From SZUA-451 sp034721895 (lineage in GTDB: Bacteria; Campylobacterota; Campylobacteria; Campylobacterales; Sulfurovaceae), in NCBI GenBank assembly GCA_034721895.1, contig JAYEND010000091.1, positions 1 through 35,936 on the forward strand: 35,936 nucleotides of DNA, written 5' to 3'. The position numbers were made by a program, and so were the translations under genes. The notes below the pieces were generated by a model, which made no database searches, was not told the DNA's origin, and saw only the letters and a list, made by a program, of their open reading frames with translations. This document shows, one piece after another, positions 1 to 5,774 of the stretch (positions are counted from its first letter, which is position 1; every line of letters starts with the position of its first letter).

Positions 1-355
1 CTGCTTTATCTGCAGCTGCTGCAGTAGCGGTAGCAACAGCTGCAGTGGCTGTTGCTACACCCTCTTTTGTGCTGTCAACTGCATCAGATGCTGCTTCTTT
101 TGTGGCTTCTACTGCTTTATCCGTTGCTTCGCTGATAGATTTACCAGCTTCTTTCGCTGCATCTGTAGCTTTATCAGCTGTCTCTTTCGCTGCGTCTACA
201 GTCTTGTCTGCTGCTTCTTTTGTAGCTGCCACTGCTTTATCCGTTGCGGCGCTGATAGATTTACCGGCTTTGTCTGCTGCCTCTTTCGATTTGTCTCCAC
301 ATCCGACAAACAGCATTGCTGCTGCAACAATTGATAGCATTGTGATCTTTTTCAT
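1..355 (-). CDS. Ala/Lys-rich repeat lipoprotein (3' end cut by window edge)
   Basis: This gene reads off the left edge, so its C-terminus is unknown; about 118 codons are visible. It starts MKKITMLSIVAAAMLFVGCG, a lipoprotein signal peptide with lipobox FVGC (Cys at residue 19). The ATG at 355 is preferred over an out-of-frame ATG at 359; AAGGA lies just upstream. The mature part is almost entirely Ala, Lys, Asp, Glu and Thr in an 11-residue amphipathic-helix style. A unit of about 40 residues beginning AGKSIS-ATDKAV-ATKEAA occurs twice. The repeat style resembles apolipoprotein/LEA-like helices or small entericidin-type lipoproteins, but no specific function is recognised. It is probably anchored in the outer or inner membrane facing the periplasm. 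A TATAAT box lies 30 bases upstream. Confidence 0.75.
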   Translation of the reverse strand, partial: MKKITMLSIVAAAMLFVGCGDKSKEAADKAGKSISAATDKAVAATKEAADKTVDAAKETADKATDAAKEAGKSISEATDKAVEATKEAASDAVDSTKEGVATATAAVATATAAAADKA

Positions 356-384
356 TCATTTTCCTTTGGTTTTTATTGCGGTGA

Positions 385-390
385 ATTATA
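385..390 (-). promoter_or_regulatory. -10 box for the repeat lipoprotein
   Basis: A perfect TATAAT on the minus strand (ATTATA on plus) sits 30 bases before the start codon at 355, with no gene between. No -35 box is obvious, which is normal for Campylobacterota sigma70 promoters. It suggests the lipoprotein is transcribed on its own. Confidence 0.5.
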
Positions 391-402
391 CTCTAACAAA
401 AT

Positions 403-434
403 AAGCAGGGGCTTGGACTTGCTCGTCCCCCCCG
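403..434 (-). terminator. Possible terminator after the DUF533 gene
   Basis: On the minus strand a run of seven G followed by AC can pair with GTCC and then CCCC further on (loop GAGCAA, three-base bulge). The stem is followed by TGCTTATTTT. It lies 15 bases past the stop of the DUF533 gene and before the next promoter. The U tract is weak, so this is tentative. Confidence 0.3.
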
Positions 435-448
435 CCTATCCTCGGTTA

Positions 449-1366
449 TTATGCTCGTCGTACACCCATAGTATTCTCGATATAGGCAGTAACCTGTGGA
501 TTCAGACCAAGTCCTGCTGCCAAACTTTGCATATACCTCTGTTCAGCAGCGGTATCAACTTCGATAGCCAACATGGAGGCAGCATAGATCTGTGCCGACA
601 CATCCGGTTCTCTGGAAGCAGAGGCGACAACAGCATCTATATCCATAGGCTTGCTTGCCTCTGTCATAAAGAACTCTTTTTCCTCTTTGCTCAGGCCGTC
701 ATCATCAAGTTTCCCGATTATTCTGTCGATCTCATTTTTATCAATCTCTCCATCTGCTTTGGCGGCGTTGATCATCGCTTTAACGATAATCCGGGCATCA
801 TTTTCAAGATCCTGTTCCTCTACCGGTTTTTGCAGCTCCTGGAGTGTGCGTGGCAGTTGATCTGGTGTCTCTCCTGCACTTTTCAGTGCCGACAGAGCCA
901 GGGATGCCAGCATACCCAGACCACCTCCGCCCATACTGCTCTTTGTCGTATCATTTTGACCTCCGCCAAGCAGCGATCCGAGGATCGTACCAAGCATACC
1001 GGATGACTCTGTGGCAGAAGTAGAAGTTTTTTCACTGCCCATACTGCCCAGAAGACCGCCCAGAAGGTCACCCAGGCCACCGCTTGATGCCTGTATTGAA
1101 GTGCCCGCCTGTGTACCGCCGATCATCTTACTGAGACTACCCAAGAGATCATCCAGAGATGCACCGCTGCCACTGCCTTCACCGCCCAGACCACCGAGAA
1201 GATCACCCAGTCCACCACCACCTTTTCCGGACATCAGGCTGCCCAATAAACCACCGAGTATATCATCACTCTTTCCGGCATCTATAGTGTTTGACATTCG
1301 GATATCTCCCGACTGCGTCATCCCCTGTTGTAATAATGTTCCCAGTAAATCCGTTAAACCTGCCAT
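449..1366 (-). CDS. DUF533 / TerB-like-fold protein with Gly-Leu-rich N-terminal region
   Basis: A 305-residue protein. About residues 30-170 are low-complexity, with many variations of LGDLLGGLLGSL, including runs of Gly. Residues from about 180 to 305 form a compact acidic helical domain matching the DUF533 family (YebE-like, related to the TerB fold), with ARIIVKAMINAAKADGEID, an EF-hand-like acidic helix typical of the family, and IYAASMLAIEVDT. The family is usually inner-membrane associated through its Gly/Leu-rich segment; its function is not established. The ATG at 1366 has AAAGGA six bases upstream. The gene stands alone, with a direct-repeat motif 60-75 bases upstream that may be regulatory. 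Assignment of the C-terminal domain is solid; everything about role is unknown. Confidence 0.8.
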   Translation of the reverse strand: MAGLTDLLGTLLQQGMTQSGDIRMSNTIDAGKSDDILGGLLGSLMSGKGGGGLGDLLGGLGGEGSGSGASLDDLLGSLSKMIGGTQAGTSIQASSGGLGDLLGGLLGSMGSEKTSTSATESSGMLGTILGSLLGGGQNDTTKSSMGGGGLGMLASLALSALKSAGETPDQLPRTLQELQKPVEEQDLENDARIIVKAMINAAKADGEIDKNEIDRIIGKLDDDGLSKEEKEFFMTEASKPMDIDAVVASASREPDVSAQIYAASMLAIEVDTAAEQRYMQSLAAGLGLNPQVTAYIENTMGVRRA

Positions 1367-1403
1367 TTTCTATCCTTTCATTCTATACTTTTATTTTCAT
1401 TAC

Positions 1404-1409
1404 ATTATC
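1404..1409 (-). promoter_or_regulatory. Candidate -10 box for the DUF533 gene
   Basis: GATAAT on the minus strand lies 38 bases upstream of the ATG at 1366, behind A/T-rich sequence. It is one mismatch from TATAAT. No -35 element is visible; the pho-box-like repeat at 1426-1441 sits where an activator site would be expected. Confidence 0.35.
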
Positions 1410-1425
1410 ATATTAACCAAAAATT

Positions 1426-1441
1426 GTGTCACAAAAGTGTC
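1426..1441. promoter_or_regulatory. Direct repeat GTGTC-N6-GTGTC, pho-box-like
   Basis: GTGTCACAAAAGTGTC on the plus strand contains two GTGTC copies one helical turn (11 bp) apart. The layout matches a PhoB-type box (TGTCA-N6-TGTCA). It also matches the Campylobacter PhosR box as I remember it, GTTTC-N-AAAA-N-GTTTC. It lies just upstream of the putative -10 of the DUF533 gene. A TATAAT on the plus strand directly abuts it at 1443-1448. Regulator identity is inference. Confidence 0.35.
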
Positions 1442-1471
1442 ATATAATCAAATTCCTATCTTTTTATTTCG

Positions 1472-1729
1472 CTACTTTTTGTTTCCACAATAGTTATCAA
1501 AAGTTTCTGAAGTTTTCTCAAACTTTTGTTTCTTGGCAAGTTCCCAAGGTCTTTCACAGAGCTTGGTTTTTTCACACCAGGAGTAACCGGCTGAAGCGAT
1601 ACACCCATGTGCATCTCTATCAGAACCTGCCTTATTGGTTTTTTCAGCTTGGGATGCTGCCGGTGCATTTGCATCACAGGCTGTAAAAATAGTTATCAGT
1701 ATTGCACCATAAATCATTCGCATAATCAT
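1472..1729 (-). CDS. Small Cys-rich lipoprotein
   Basis: An 85-residue predicted lipoprotein. The N-terminus MIMRMIYGAILITIFTAC is a signal peptide with lipobox FTAC. The mature part has a short Ala/Lys linker and then a compact domain with HGC-xxSAGYSWCEK-xxxCERPWE and a late Cys (DNYCG). This SAGY-WCE-C-RPWE arrangement recurs at the ends or as the whole of many small bacterial periplasmic proteins, probably as a disulfide-stabilised module; no function is known to me. The ATG at 1729 has GAGGAA nine bases upstream. It begins 15 bases after the end of the broken hydrolase gene, so it may once have been co-transcribed with it. Confidence 0.7.
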   Translation of the reverse strand: MIMRMIYGAILITIFTACDANAPAASQAEKTNKAGSDRDAHGCIASAGYSWCEKTKLCERPWELAKKQKFEKTSETFDNYCGNKK

Positions 1730-1744
1730 AGAATTTTTCCTCGA

Positions 1745-2741
1745 TTACTTCAGTTTGCTGCTCACATCATTAATAGGCTGTTCACTATCGGTATTGAGTT
1801 GAATGATCTTTTTAGCATCAAGATCAAACTTTTTCATATCTACCTTTTTTATAGACTGATCGTTATATATTTTATAGTAGAAGCGTAGATTTTTGCTGTC
1901 TCTTACGACTGTCAGCATAGTATAGTCTGAAAATGTTTTACCGTCTTCTATTGTTCTGGCCGCACCAACCGGGATATCAAAACTGTTGAGTACATGAAAC
2001 AACTGCAACACACCTTTGTCAGCTGTTTTTTCAGGTATCGTAGATGCTGCAAAGGCTGCTTGCTCTTACAAATCTTGAAGGAGGAGTAAAGTCACCAGGA
2101 AGACCTAACATTCCTGAACCCTGTCCTAATGATTTTATCTCTTTATTAAATAACTTTGGAGCTTCAGGCGTATGTGCCAGCAAATTAACATAGTTACCCA
2201 AATTAGTCATATGCCAATCAAAAGTTGGAGAATTTGTGATAACGCCTATAGGATTGTCATACATTTTTAACTTTCCATCAATTGGCTCAATAACAATGCT
2301 TTTTCCAGTTTTATCATACACTACAAAGTGGAAAGGCTGCACTTGCGGAGGGAACCCCGGTGTAAGTACAGGAGAGATGGCAACTTCATTGTTCTGTATC
2401 GCTTTTTTAACCTCATCTACGGTTGAGAACATAGAGAGTATCCACTGTGTGAAATCAGAAGATGACAGTGAGATATTTTGGTTCTCTTTGATTGTGACAG
2501 AGTATTTTGCATATCCTGGGAAGTAAAAGCTTCCTGTTGATAAACCTTTTTCGTTCACCCCATCCAATATCACTTTGTTATCTGCAACAATAATACCCAC
2601 AGAGGCATATTCAGCTATCCACTTTTTCCCATCACCTAATTTAGTTGATCCTGTAAATTGATAGCCCCGAGGCACTACCGCCACAGAAGTATTTAGTCCC
2701 CCGTGAAAAACCAACCAAGCCCCTATAACAGGGCACTTCAA
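1745..2741 (-). pseudogene. Broken choloylglycine hydrolase / penicillin V acylase family gene
   Basis: Two minus-strand frames together encode the body of a linear-amide C-N hydrolase (Ntn fold). The upstream frame (2031-2741) has PRGYQFTG, KKWIAEYASVGI, VNEKGLSTGSFYFPGYA and VITNSPTFDWHMTNLGNY, and ends shortly after PPSRFVRA. The downstream frame continues without a gap (AAFAASTIPEKTADKGVLQLFHVLNSFDIPVG), ending with the C-terminus at 1745. The frames meet at about 2057-2066, consistent with one extra base. The family's N-terminal block, including the catalytic N-terminal Cys after the signal peptide, is missing: homology begins near LNTSVAVV at about 2700 and is preceded by unrelated sequence next to an IS5-type remnant. 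With two independent lesions the gene should be inactive. The intact family cleaves amide bonds such as bile salts, penicillin V or acyl-homoserine lactones; the original substrate cannot be told. Confidence 0.8.
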
Positions 2742-2816
2742 GGCACTTTTACGCTACCCTAAATATACATAAAACACACAATTTACAAACAAAACCCTGC
2801 AGTTTGAGGAGTTTTT

Positions 2817-3183
2817 ATGATCCAGGAAAGCAATAAAGAATATTGCGTTTCCTACCGATACCAAACTTTACTACAAAGGCATTCTTCTTCTGGCAAAGTT
2901 GACAAAACAACTTGGCATCAAACTTCGCCAGGGTTATATCAGAATAGGAAAGAAGCTATTGACCAAATACTTCCGCTACAACCACGCCAAACAGTTCAAA
3001 CGAAAAGCAGCAACACTCAAAAAGCTCAAAAACAGATTTGGGAGAGTATTGCGTGAGATCATCCGTAGAGCACAGGAGAAAAAACTGAACCTTGACCTTG
3101 ATGCCAGAACACTCCTTGAGCAATGCGAAAGGCTCTATCATCAAAAAAGAGGCAGCAAAAACAAACTCTACAGCTTTCATGTG
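2817..3183 (+). pseudogene. IS5-family transposase remnant
   Basis: The plus strand carries an internal part of an IS5-type DDE transposase. Translation from base 2836 gives KNIAFPTDTKLYYKG, then LTKQLGIKLRQGYIR, HAKQFKRKAATLKKLKNRFGRVLR and a final NKLYSFH at about 3180. The blocks IAFPTD-KLYYK, LRQ-Y-R-GK, YAHAKQFKR-like and KLYSFH are typical of the middle of these proteins. The N-terminal dimerisation part, most of the catalytic core and the C-terminus are absent. A second lesion is visible at the left end: MIQE at 2817 is in a different frame, and removing seven bases (GCAATAA at about 2830-2836) would restore MIQEKNIAFPTD. Sequence from 3183 to 3283 shows no recognisable transposase. 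No clear terminal inverted repeats or target duplication were found. Confidence 0.7.
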
Positions 3184-3283
3184 TCCTTCCTGGAGATGCT
3201 TTATTTGTTATTTTTTATACTCTTTGGGGATAGATTGGCATCAAATGGAGCACGGAGACCATCGTAATGAGAAAAAATCTGAA

Positions 3284-3661
3284 TTATCTGCGTCTGTTTT
3301 TATAATGAGCAGATCGCTGATAATTGTTTCTGCTGCTGTAGTGCCCATGTTGACCATTTACAGCACGATAACGTTGCCCATTATAGTGACGATATCCATT
3401 ATTATAGTAGTGTCCATTACTATATCTGTTTCCGCCATGATGATAGTATCCGTTTTGGTGATAACCTCCATAATAGTATCTGTTATTATGGTAGTAATAG
3501 GGTTGATCATAATAACGTGGATAGCTATAAGAAGAGAGTGCGACAGCCGTCCCTCCTACCGCAACACCGGTAGCCAATGCTTGCTCTTCGGGTGTACACC
3601 CTGTAAACAAAAGTAATGAAGAGAGGGCTGCGATCACCCCAAGCTTTTTAAATTTTGTCAT
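3284..3661 (-). CDS. His/Tyr/Asn/Gly-rich lipoprotein
   Basis: A 125-residue predicted lipoprotein. The signal peptide ends in lipobox LLLFTGC (Cys at residue 22). After a short Ala/Val/Gly-rich stretch (ALATGVAVGGTAVALSS) that could insert in a membrane, residues 45-125 are extremely rich in Tyr, His, Asn, Gly and Arg, in motifs such as YYYHNN, YYHHGGNRY and RHYNGQRY. The composition suggests an unstructured surface or periplasmic segment able to bind metals, nucleic acid or polysaccharide, but none of this is demonstrated. The ATG at 3661 follows GAGGA nine bases upstream. A long dyad at 3683-3710 lies just upstream. No named family is recognised. Confidence 0.65.
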   Translation of the reverse strand: MTKFKKLGVIAALSSLLLFTGCTPEEQALATGVAVGGTAVALSSYSYPRYYDQPYYYHNNRYYYGGYHQNGYYHHGGNRYSNGHYYNNGYRHYNGQRYRAVNGQHGHYSSRNNYQRSAHYKNRRR

Positions 3662-3675
3662 ACTTATTTCCTCAT

Positions 3676-3681
3676 ATTATA
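3676..3681 (-). promoter_or_regulatory. TATAAT close to the His/Tyr-rich lipoprotein start
   Basis: A perfect TATAAT on the minus strand lies only 15 bases before the ATG at 3661, directly beside a long dyad. If used, it would give a very short leader that would not leave room for the GAGGA ribosome site, so the true -10 may lie further upstream. Confidence 0.25.
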
Positions 3682-3682
3682 T

Positions 3683-3710
3683 ATTTCTAGATAAAGTTTA
3701 TCATAGAAAT
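3683..3710. repeat. A/T-rich dyad, operator-like
   Basis: ATTTCTA (3683-3689) pairs with TAGAAAT (3704-3710), and inside it ATAAA (3691-3695) pairs with TTTAT (3697-3701). The arms give 12 matched bases per side with small asymmetric gaps. It sits between the L,D-transpeptidase stop and the His/Tyr-rich lipoprotein, adjacent to a TATAAT box. It could be an operator or a weak bidirectional terminator; there is no U tract. Confidence 0.4.
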
Positions 3711-3725
3711 TATTCTCTTTGGACT

Positions 3726-4316
3726 TTACCTTTTCCCTTTACGTCTATATTTCTTTTCTGTCAGATAAATGCGCTTCAGGTCAGATCTCGCATAATGCAT
3801 ATATCGATGGCGCGTCACAAGTACCGGCATTCCATAATCTGCCCATTTAAAAAGACCGGGAATATCAGGCTTGTCAACATGAATACAGCCATGGGAAGTA
3901 TTGTCAATACTCCCTTCATGCAGTGCATGTCCCCACTTGGTAAAAAAGAGACTGTAATCCATATTGTTGCTGCCATCCTCTTCAGGATATCTCTTGGATG
4001 TATAGTAGCGTTCCTTACGCAACACTTTCCACTTGCCAGAAGGGGTGAATTTGGCTTCTTCGCCCGATGAAATACCACCACTCATCCACACAGTACCATC
4101 TCTATCCACCGCGTAAAACCTGCCATCGCTTTCCTCTTCCCTGACAGAAACAAGGATAAAATCCTTCCCCGTCAGATCAATCGGCTGCTCTATACCCTGT
4201 TTATTGATATAAAGAAATTCTGTTTTCGAGATAGGTATCATCTCTCTGGGCTGCGCACCAAGCAACAGTGAAAAAGAAAATAGACTTAATATTATTTTTT
4301 TTATTAACATAACCAA
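3726..4316 (-). CDS. YkuD-type L,D-transpeptidase (paralogue 1)
   Basis: A 196-residue exported protein. Signal peptide: LIKKIILSLFSFSLLLGA. The catalytic YkuD motif is HALHEG-x6-SHGCIH, with His133, His142 and the nucleophile Cys144. Upstream the fold shows VSVREEESDGRFYAVDRDG, ISSG and TPSGKWKVLRKERYY. The gap between the first His and SHGC is shorter than usual, and His replaces the common Arg after GCI; both traits recur in the paralogue at 28740-29384. The family cross-links peptidoglycan tetrapeptides or trims or attaches proteins to them in the periplasm. Either ATG 4316 or ATG 4310 could be the start; the latter gives a cleaner signal peptide. A promoter and a 14-bp palindrome lie just upstream, so it appears to be transcribed independently of the Tol-Pal array. 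Confidence 0.85.
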   Translation of the reverse strand: MVMLIKKIILSLFSFSLLLGAQPREMIPISKTEFLYINKQGIEQPIDLTGKDFILVSVREEESDGRFYAVDRDGTVWMSGGISSGEEAKFTPSGKWKVLRKERYYTSKRYPEEDGSNNMDYSLFFTKWGHALHEGSIDNTSHGCIHVDKPDIPGLFKWADYGMPVLVTRHRYMHYARSDLKRIYLTEKKYRRKGKR

Positions 4317-4325
4317 AACTCCAGT

Positions 4326-4339
4326 ATTGAATATTCAAT
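4326..4339. promoter_or_regulatory. Perfect 14-bp palindrome in the L,D-transpeptidase leader
   Basis: ATTGAATATTCAAT is fully self-complementary and lies between the -10 box (4351-4356) and the start codon (4316/4310), close to the expected transcription start. This is a typical position for a repressor operator. A related shorter dyad, AATTG-ATA-CAATT, lies in the leader of the second L,D-transpeptidase gene at 29404-29416. Confidence 0.4.
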
Positions 4340-4350
4340 TTTTGGATAGT

Positions 4351-4356
4351 ATTATA
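4351..4356 (-). promoter_or_regulatory. -10 box for L,D-transpeptidase 1
   Basis: A perfect TATAAT on the minus strand, 35-41 bases ahead of the possible ATGs. A second perfect TATAAT occurs 11 bases further upstream at 4362-4367, so two overlapping promoters are possible. Confidence 0.5.
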
Positions 4357-4385
4357 ACAAAATTATACGAATAATGTAAATTGGT

Positions 4386-5231
4386 TTATAGCTTTTTCAA
4401 ATTTTCTTTGGCAATTTTGGCATTCTTCTTTTCAGGATAGTTTTCGATAATCGTTTCATAAAAGAGTTTAGCCTGGGATTTATCTCCATTTTTCTCCAGA
4501 GAGATCGCGGTATGAAGCAGCAGGGTATCGATATAGCTTGCCTGGTCATAAAGTCCGGCACTCTTTTTGAAATAGAAAATCGCATCATCATATTTTTTGG
4601 AGTAGTAGGCGATCTCTCCCAGATAATAGCTGCTTGCAGCCGGTTTATATCCCTTGCTCTCGGTAATGGTAAAACGCTTTTGCGCTTCAGTGTATTTTTG
4701 CTTGAGAAAGAGACGGACCCCTTCGCTGTAAAGCTGAGAAGGACTCTTTCCTGATAGTGAAGAGCCGGTACTGCTCTTGTTTTTTTTGCTTCCTGTTGTT
4801 GTTTCTTTAGGCTTGGAAGCTGTGCTCTTATTCTTTGCAGTCACCGTACTTTTAACTGTTACCGATGCCTTTTTCGACTCAATTTTGCTTACATTTCCAG
4901 CATTGATACTGTCGATCTTCGCTTCAAGCTCATTGAGACGCGCCTCTGTCTCACCCGAAGTGACACCTGTCGCGGTAGTCCCCTGAGATTGACGAAGATC
5001 ATTGATCGTGGCATTGAGGCCTTCTATGACTGTAGTCAATCCGTCTACCCTCTCGTCAAGTGTTCGTATACGCTGCTTGAGTACAGCAATTTCATTTCGA
5101 TTTTTACCGGCGAGACTTCCGCCTGACGAACGTGATGAAGAGGAGCTGCTGCCGTAGACAGAGGGCTCTGCATGGGCCAATGTTGAAACAAATACAACCA
5201 GGAGGGCAGAGCCTACAAATACTTTTATCAT
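4386..5231 (-). CDS. cpoB: Tol-Pal accessory protein CpoB (YbgF)
   Basis: A 281-residue periplasmic protein. Signal peptide: MIKVFVGSALLVVFVSTLAHA. About residues 47-85 form a coiled coil (LKQRIRTLDERVDGL-TVIEGLNATINDL) as in the trimeric N-terminus of CpoB/YbgF. A Ser/Thr/Lys-rich linker follows (about residues 115-165). TPR repeats fill the C-terminal 115 residues, with SPSQLYSEGVRLFLKQKYTEA, SSYYLGEIAYYSKKYDDAI and ENYPEKKNAKIAKENLKKL. In the known system CpoB binds TolA and coordinates peptidoglycan synthesis with outer-membrane constriction. It is the last gene of the Tol-Pal set, three bases after pal, which fits the usual order. Confidence 0.88.
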   Translation of the reverse strand: MIKVFVGSALLVVFVSTLAHAEPSVYGSSSSSSRSSGGSLAGKNRNEIAVLKQRIRTLDERVDGLTTVIEGLNATINDLRQSQGTTATGVTSGETEARLNELEAKIDSINAGNVSKIESKKASVTVKSTVTAKNKSTASKPKETTTGSKKNKSSTGSSLSGKSPSQLYSEGVRLFLKQKYTEAQKRFTITESKGYKPAASSYYLGEIAYYSKKYDDAIFYFKKSAGLYDQASYIDTLLLHTAISLEKNGDKSQAKLFYETIIENYPEKKNAKIAKENLKKL

Positions 5232-5234
5232 TGT

Positions 5235-5753
5235 TTATCTTACGAGATGAAGGTCAACTCTTCTGTTTCGTGAATAACAACCATCCGTTGCTTCACGACA
5301 CTGCGGGTTGCTCTCCCCAAAACTGACGATGAGTACCTGGCCTGAACCAATTCCCTGAGATACAAGGCTGTCTCTGACAGCTTTGGCTCTCTTAAGGCCG
5401 AGTGCATAGTTATACTCATCGGTACCAAATTCATCACAGTTACCTTCCAGCTTGACTTTTCCACTCTGAAGTTTTTTCCTCAATACATTAGCATTAAAAG
5501 TGACGGTACCCTGCATACCTGAAGAAAGATCATAGTCCCCAAACTCAAAATAGACACTTTTCATTCCATCGGTGCTGCTGTTATAACCGCCGGAGTTTCC
5601 CGCACCATATGCGCTCTCATCAATAGAGATGGTATCTCCGGCTATCTCATTTGCATCAGTGACATTAGAGCCGGGGCCTGGTGTTTTCTGCCCCACACAA
5701 CCACTTAATATCAATATGCTGAACAATGAAAATGTTATAAGTTTTTTTGTCAT
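5235..5753 (-). CDS. pal: Peptidoglycan-associated lipoprotein Pal
   Basis: A 172-residue outer-membrane lipoprotein. The signal peptide ends in lipobox LILSGC. After a Gly/Ser/Asp-rich linker comes the OmpA C-terminal peptidoglycan-binding domain, with VYFEFGDYDLSSGM, LEGNCDEFGTDEYNYALGLKRAKAVRDSLVSQGI and RNRRVDLHLVR. The Asp in the NCDEFG block and the Arg of the GLKRA block match the diaminopimelate-binding pair of the family. The GNCDE form, in place of GHTDE, is common in Campylobacterota Pal. It follows tolB by 21 bases and precedes cpoB. Pal tethers the outer membrane to the wall and is recruited to division sites by TolQRA and released by TolB. Confidence 0.93.
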   Translation of the reverse strand: MTKKLITFSLFSILILSGCVGQKTPGPGSNVTDANEIAGDTISIDESAYGAGNSGGYNSSTDGMKSVYFEFGDYDLSSGMQGTVTFNANVLRKKLQSGKVKLEGNCDEFGTDEYNYALGLKRAKAVRDSLVSQGIGSGQVLIVSFGESNPQCREATDGCYSRNRRVDLHLVR

Positions 5754-5774
5754 TATTGATCCTTATATTATGAT

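Noticed and set aside
45..404. Plus-strand Ala/Ser-rich frame with repeats
   Set aside because: It mirrors the minus-strand repeat lipoprotein, which has a lipobox, ribosome site and promoter.
413..1006. Long plus-strand frame opposite the DUF533 gene
   Set aside because: It is antisense to a recognisable protein, has no ribosome site and its translation shows no family features.
1011..1493. Pro/Arg-rich plus-strand frame of 160 codons
   Set aside because: It is the mirror of the Gly/Leu-rich N-terminal coding region of the DUF533 gene; composition is a strand artefact.
3092..3616. Plus-strand Ile/Val/Ser-rich frame resembling a membrane protein
   Set aside because: It is the antisense of the Tyr/His/Asn-rich lipoprotein; Tyr/Asn codons read backwards give Ile/Val runs.
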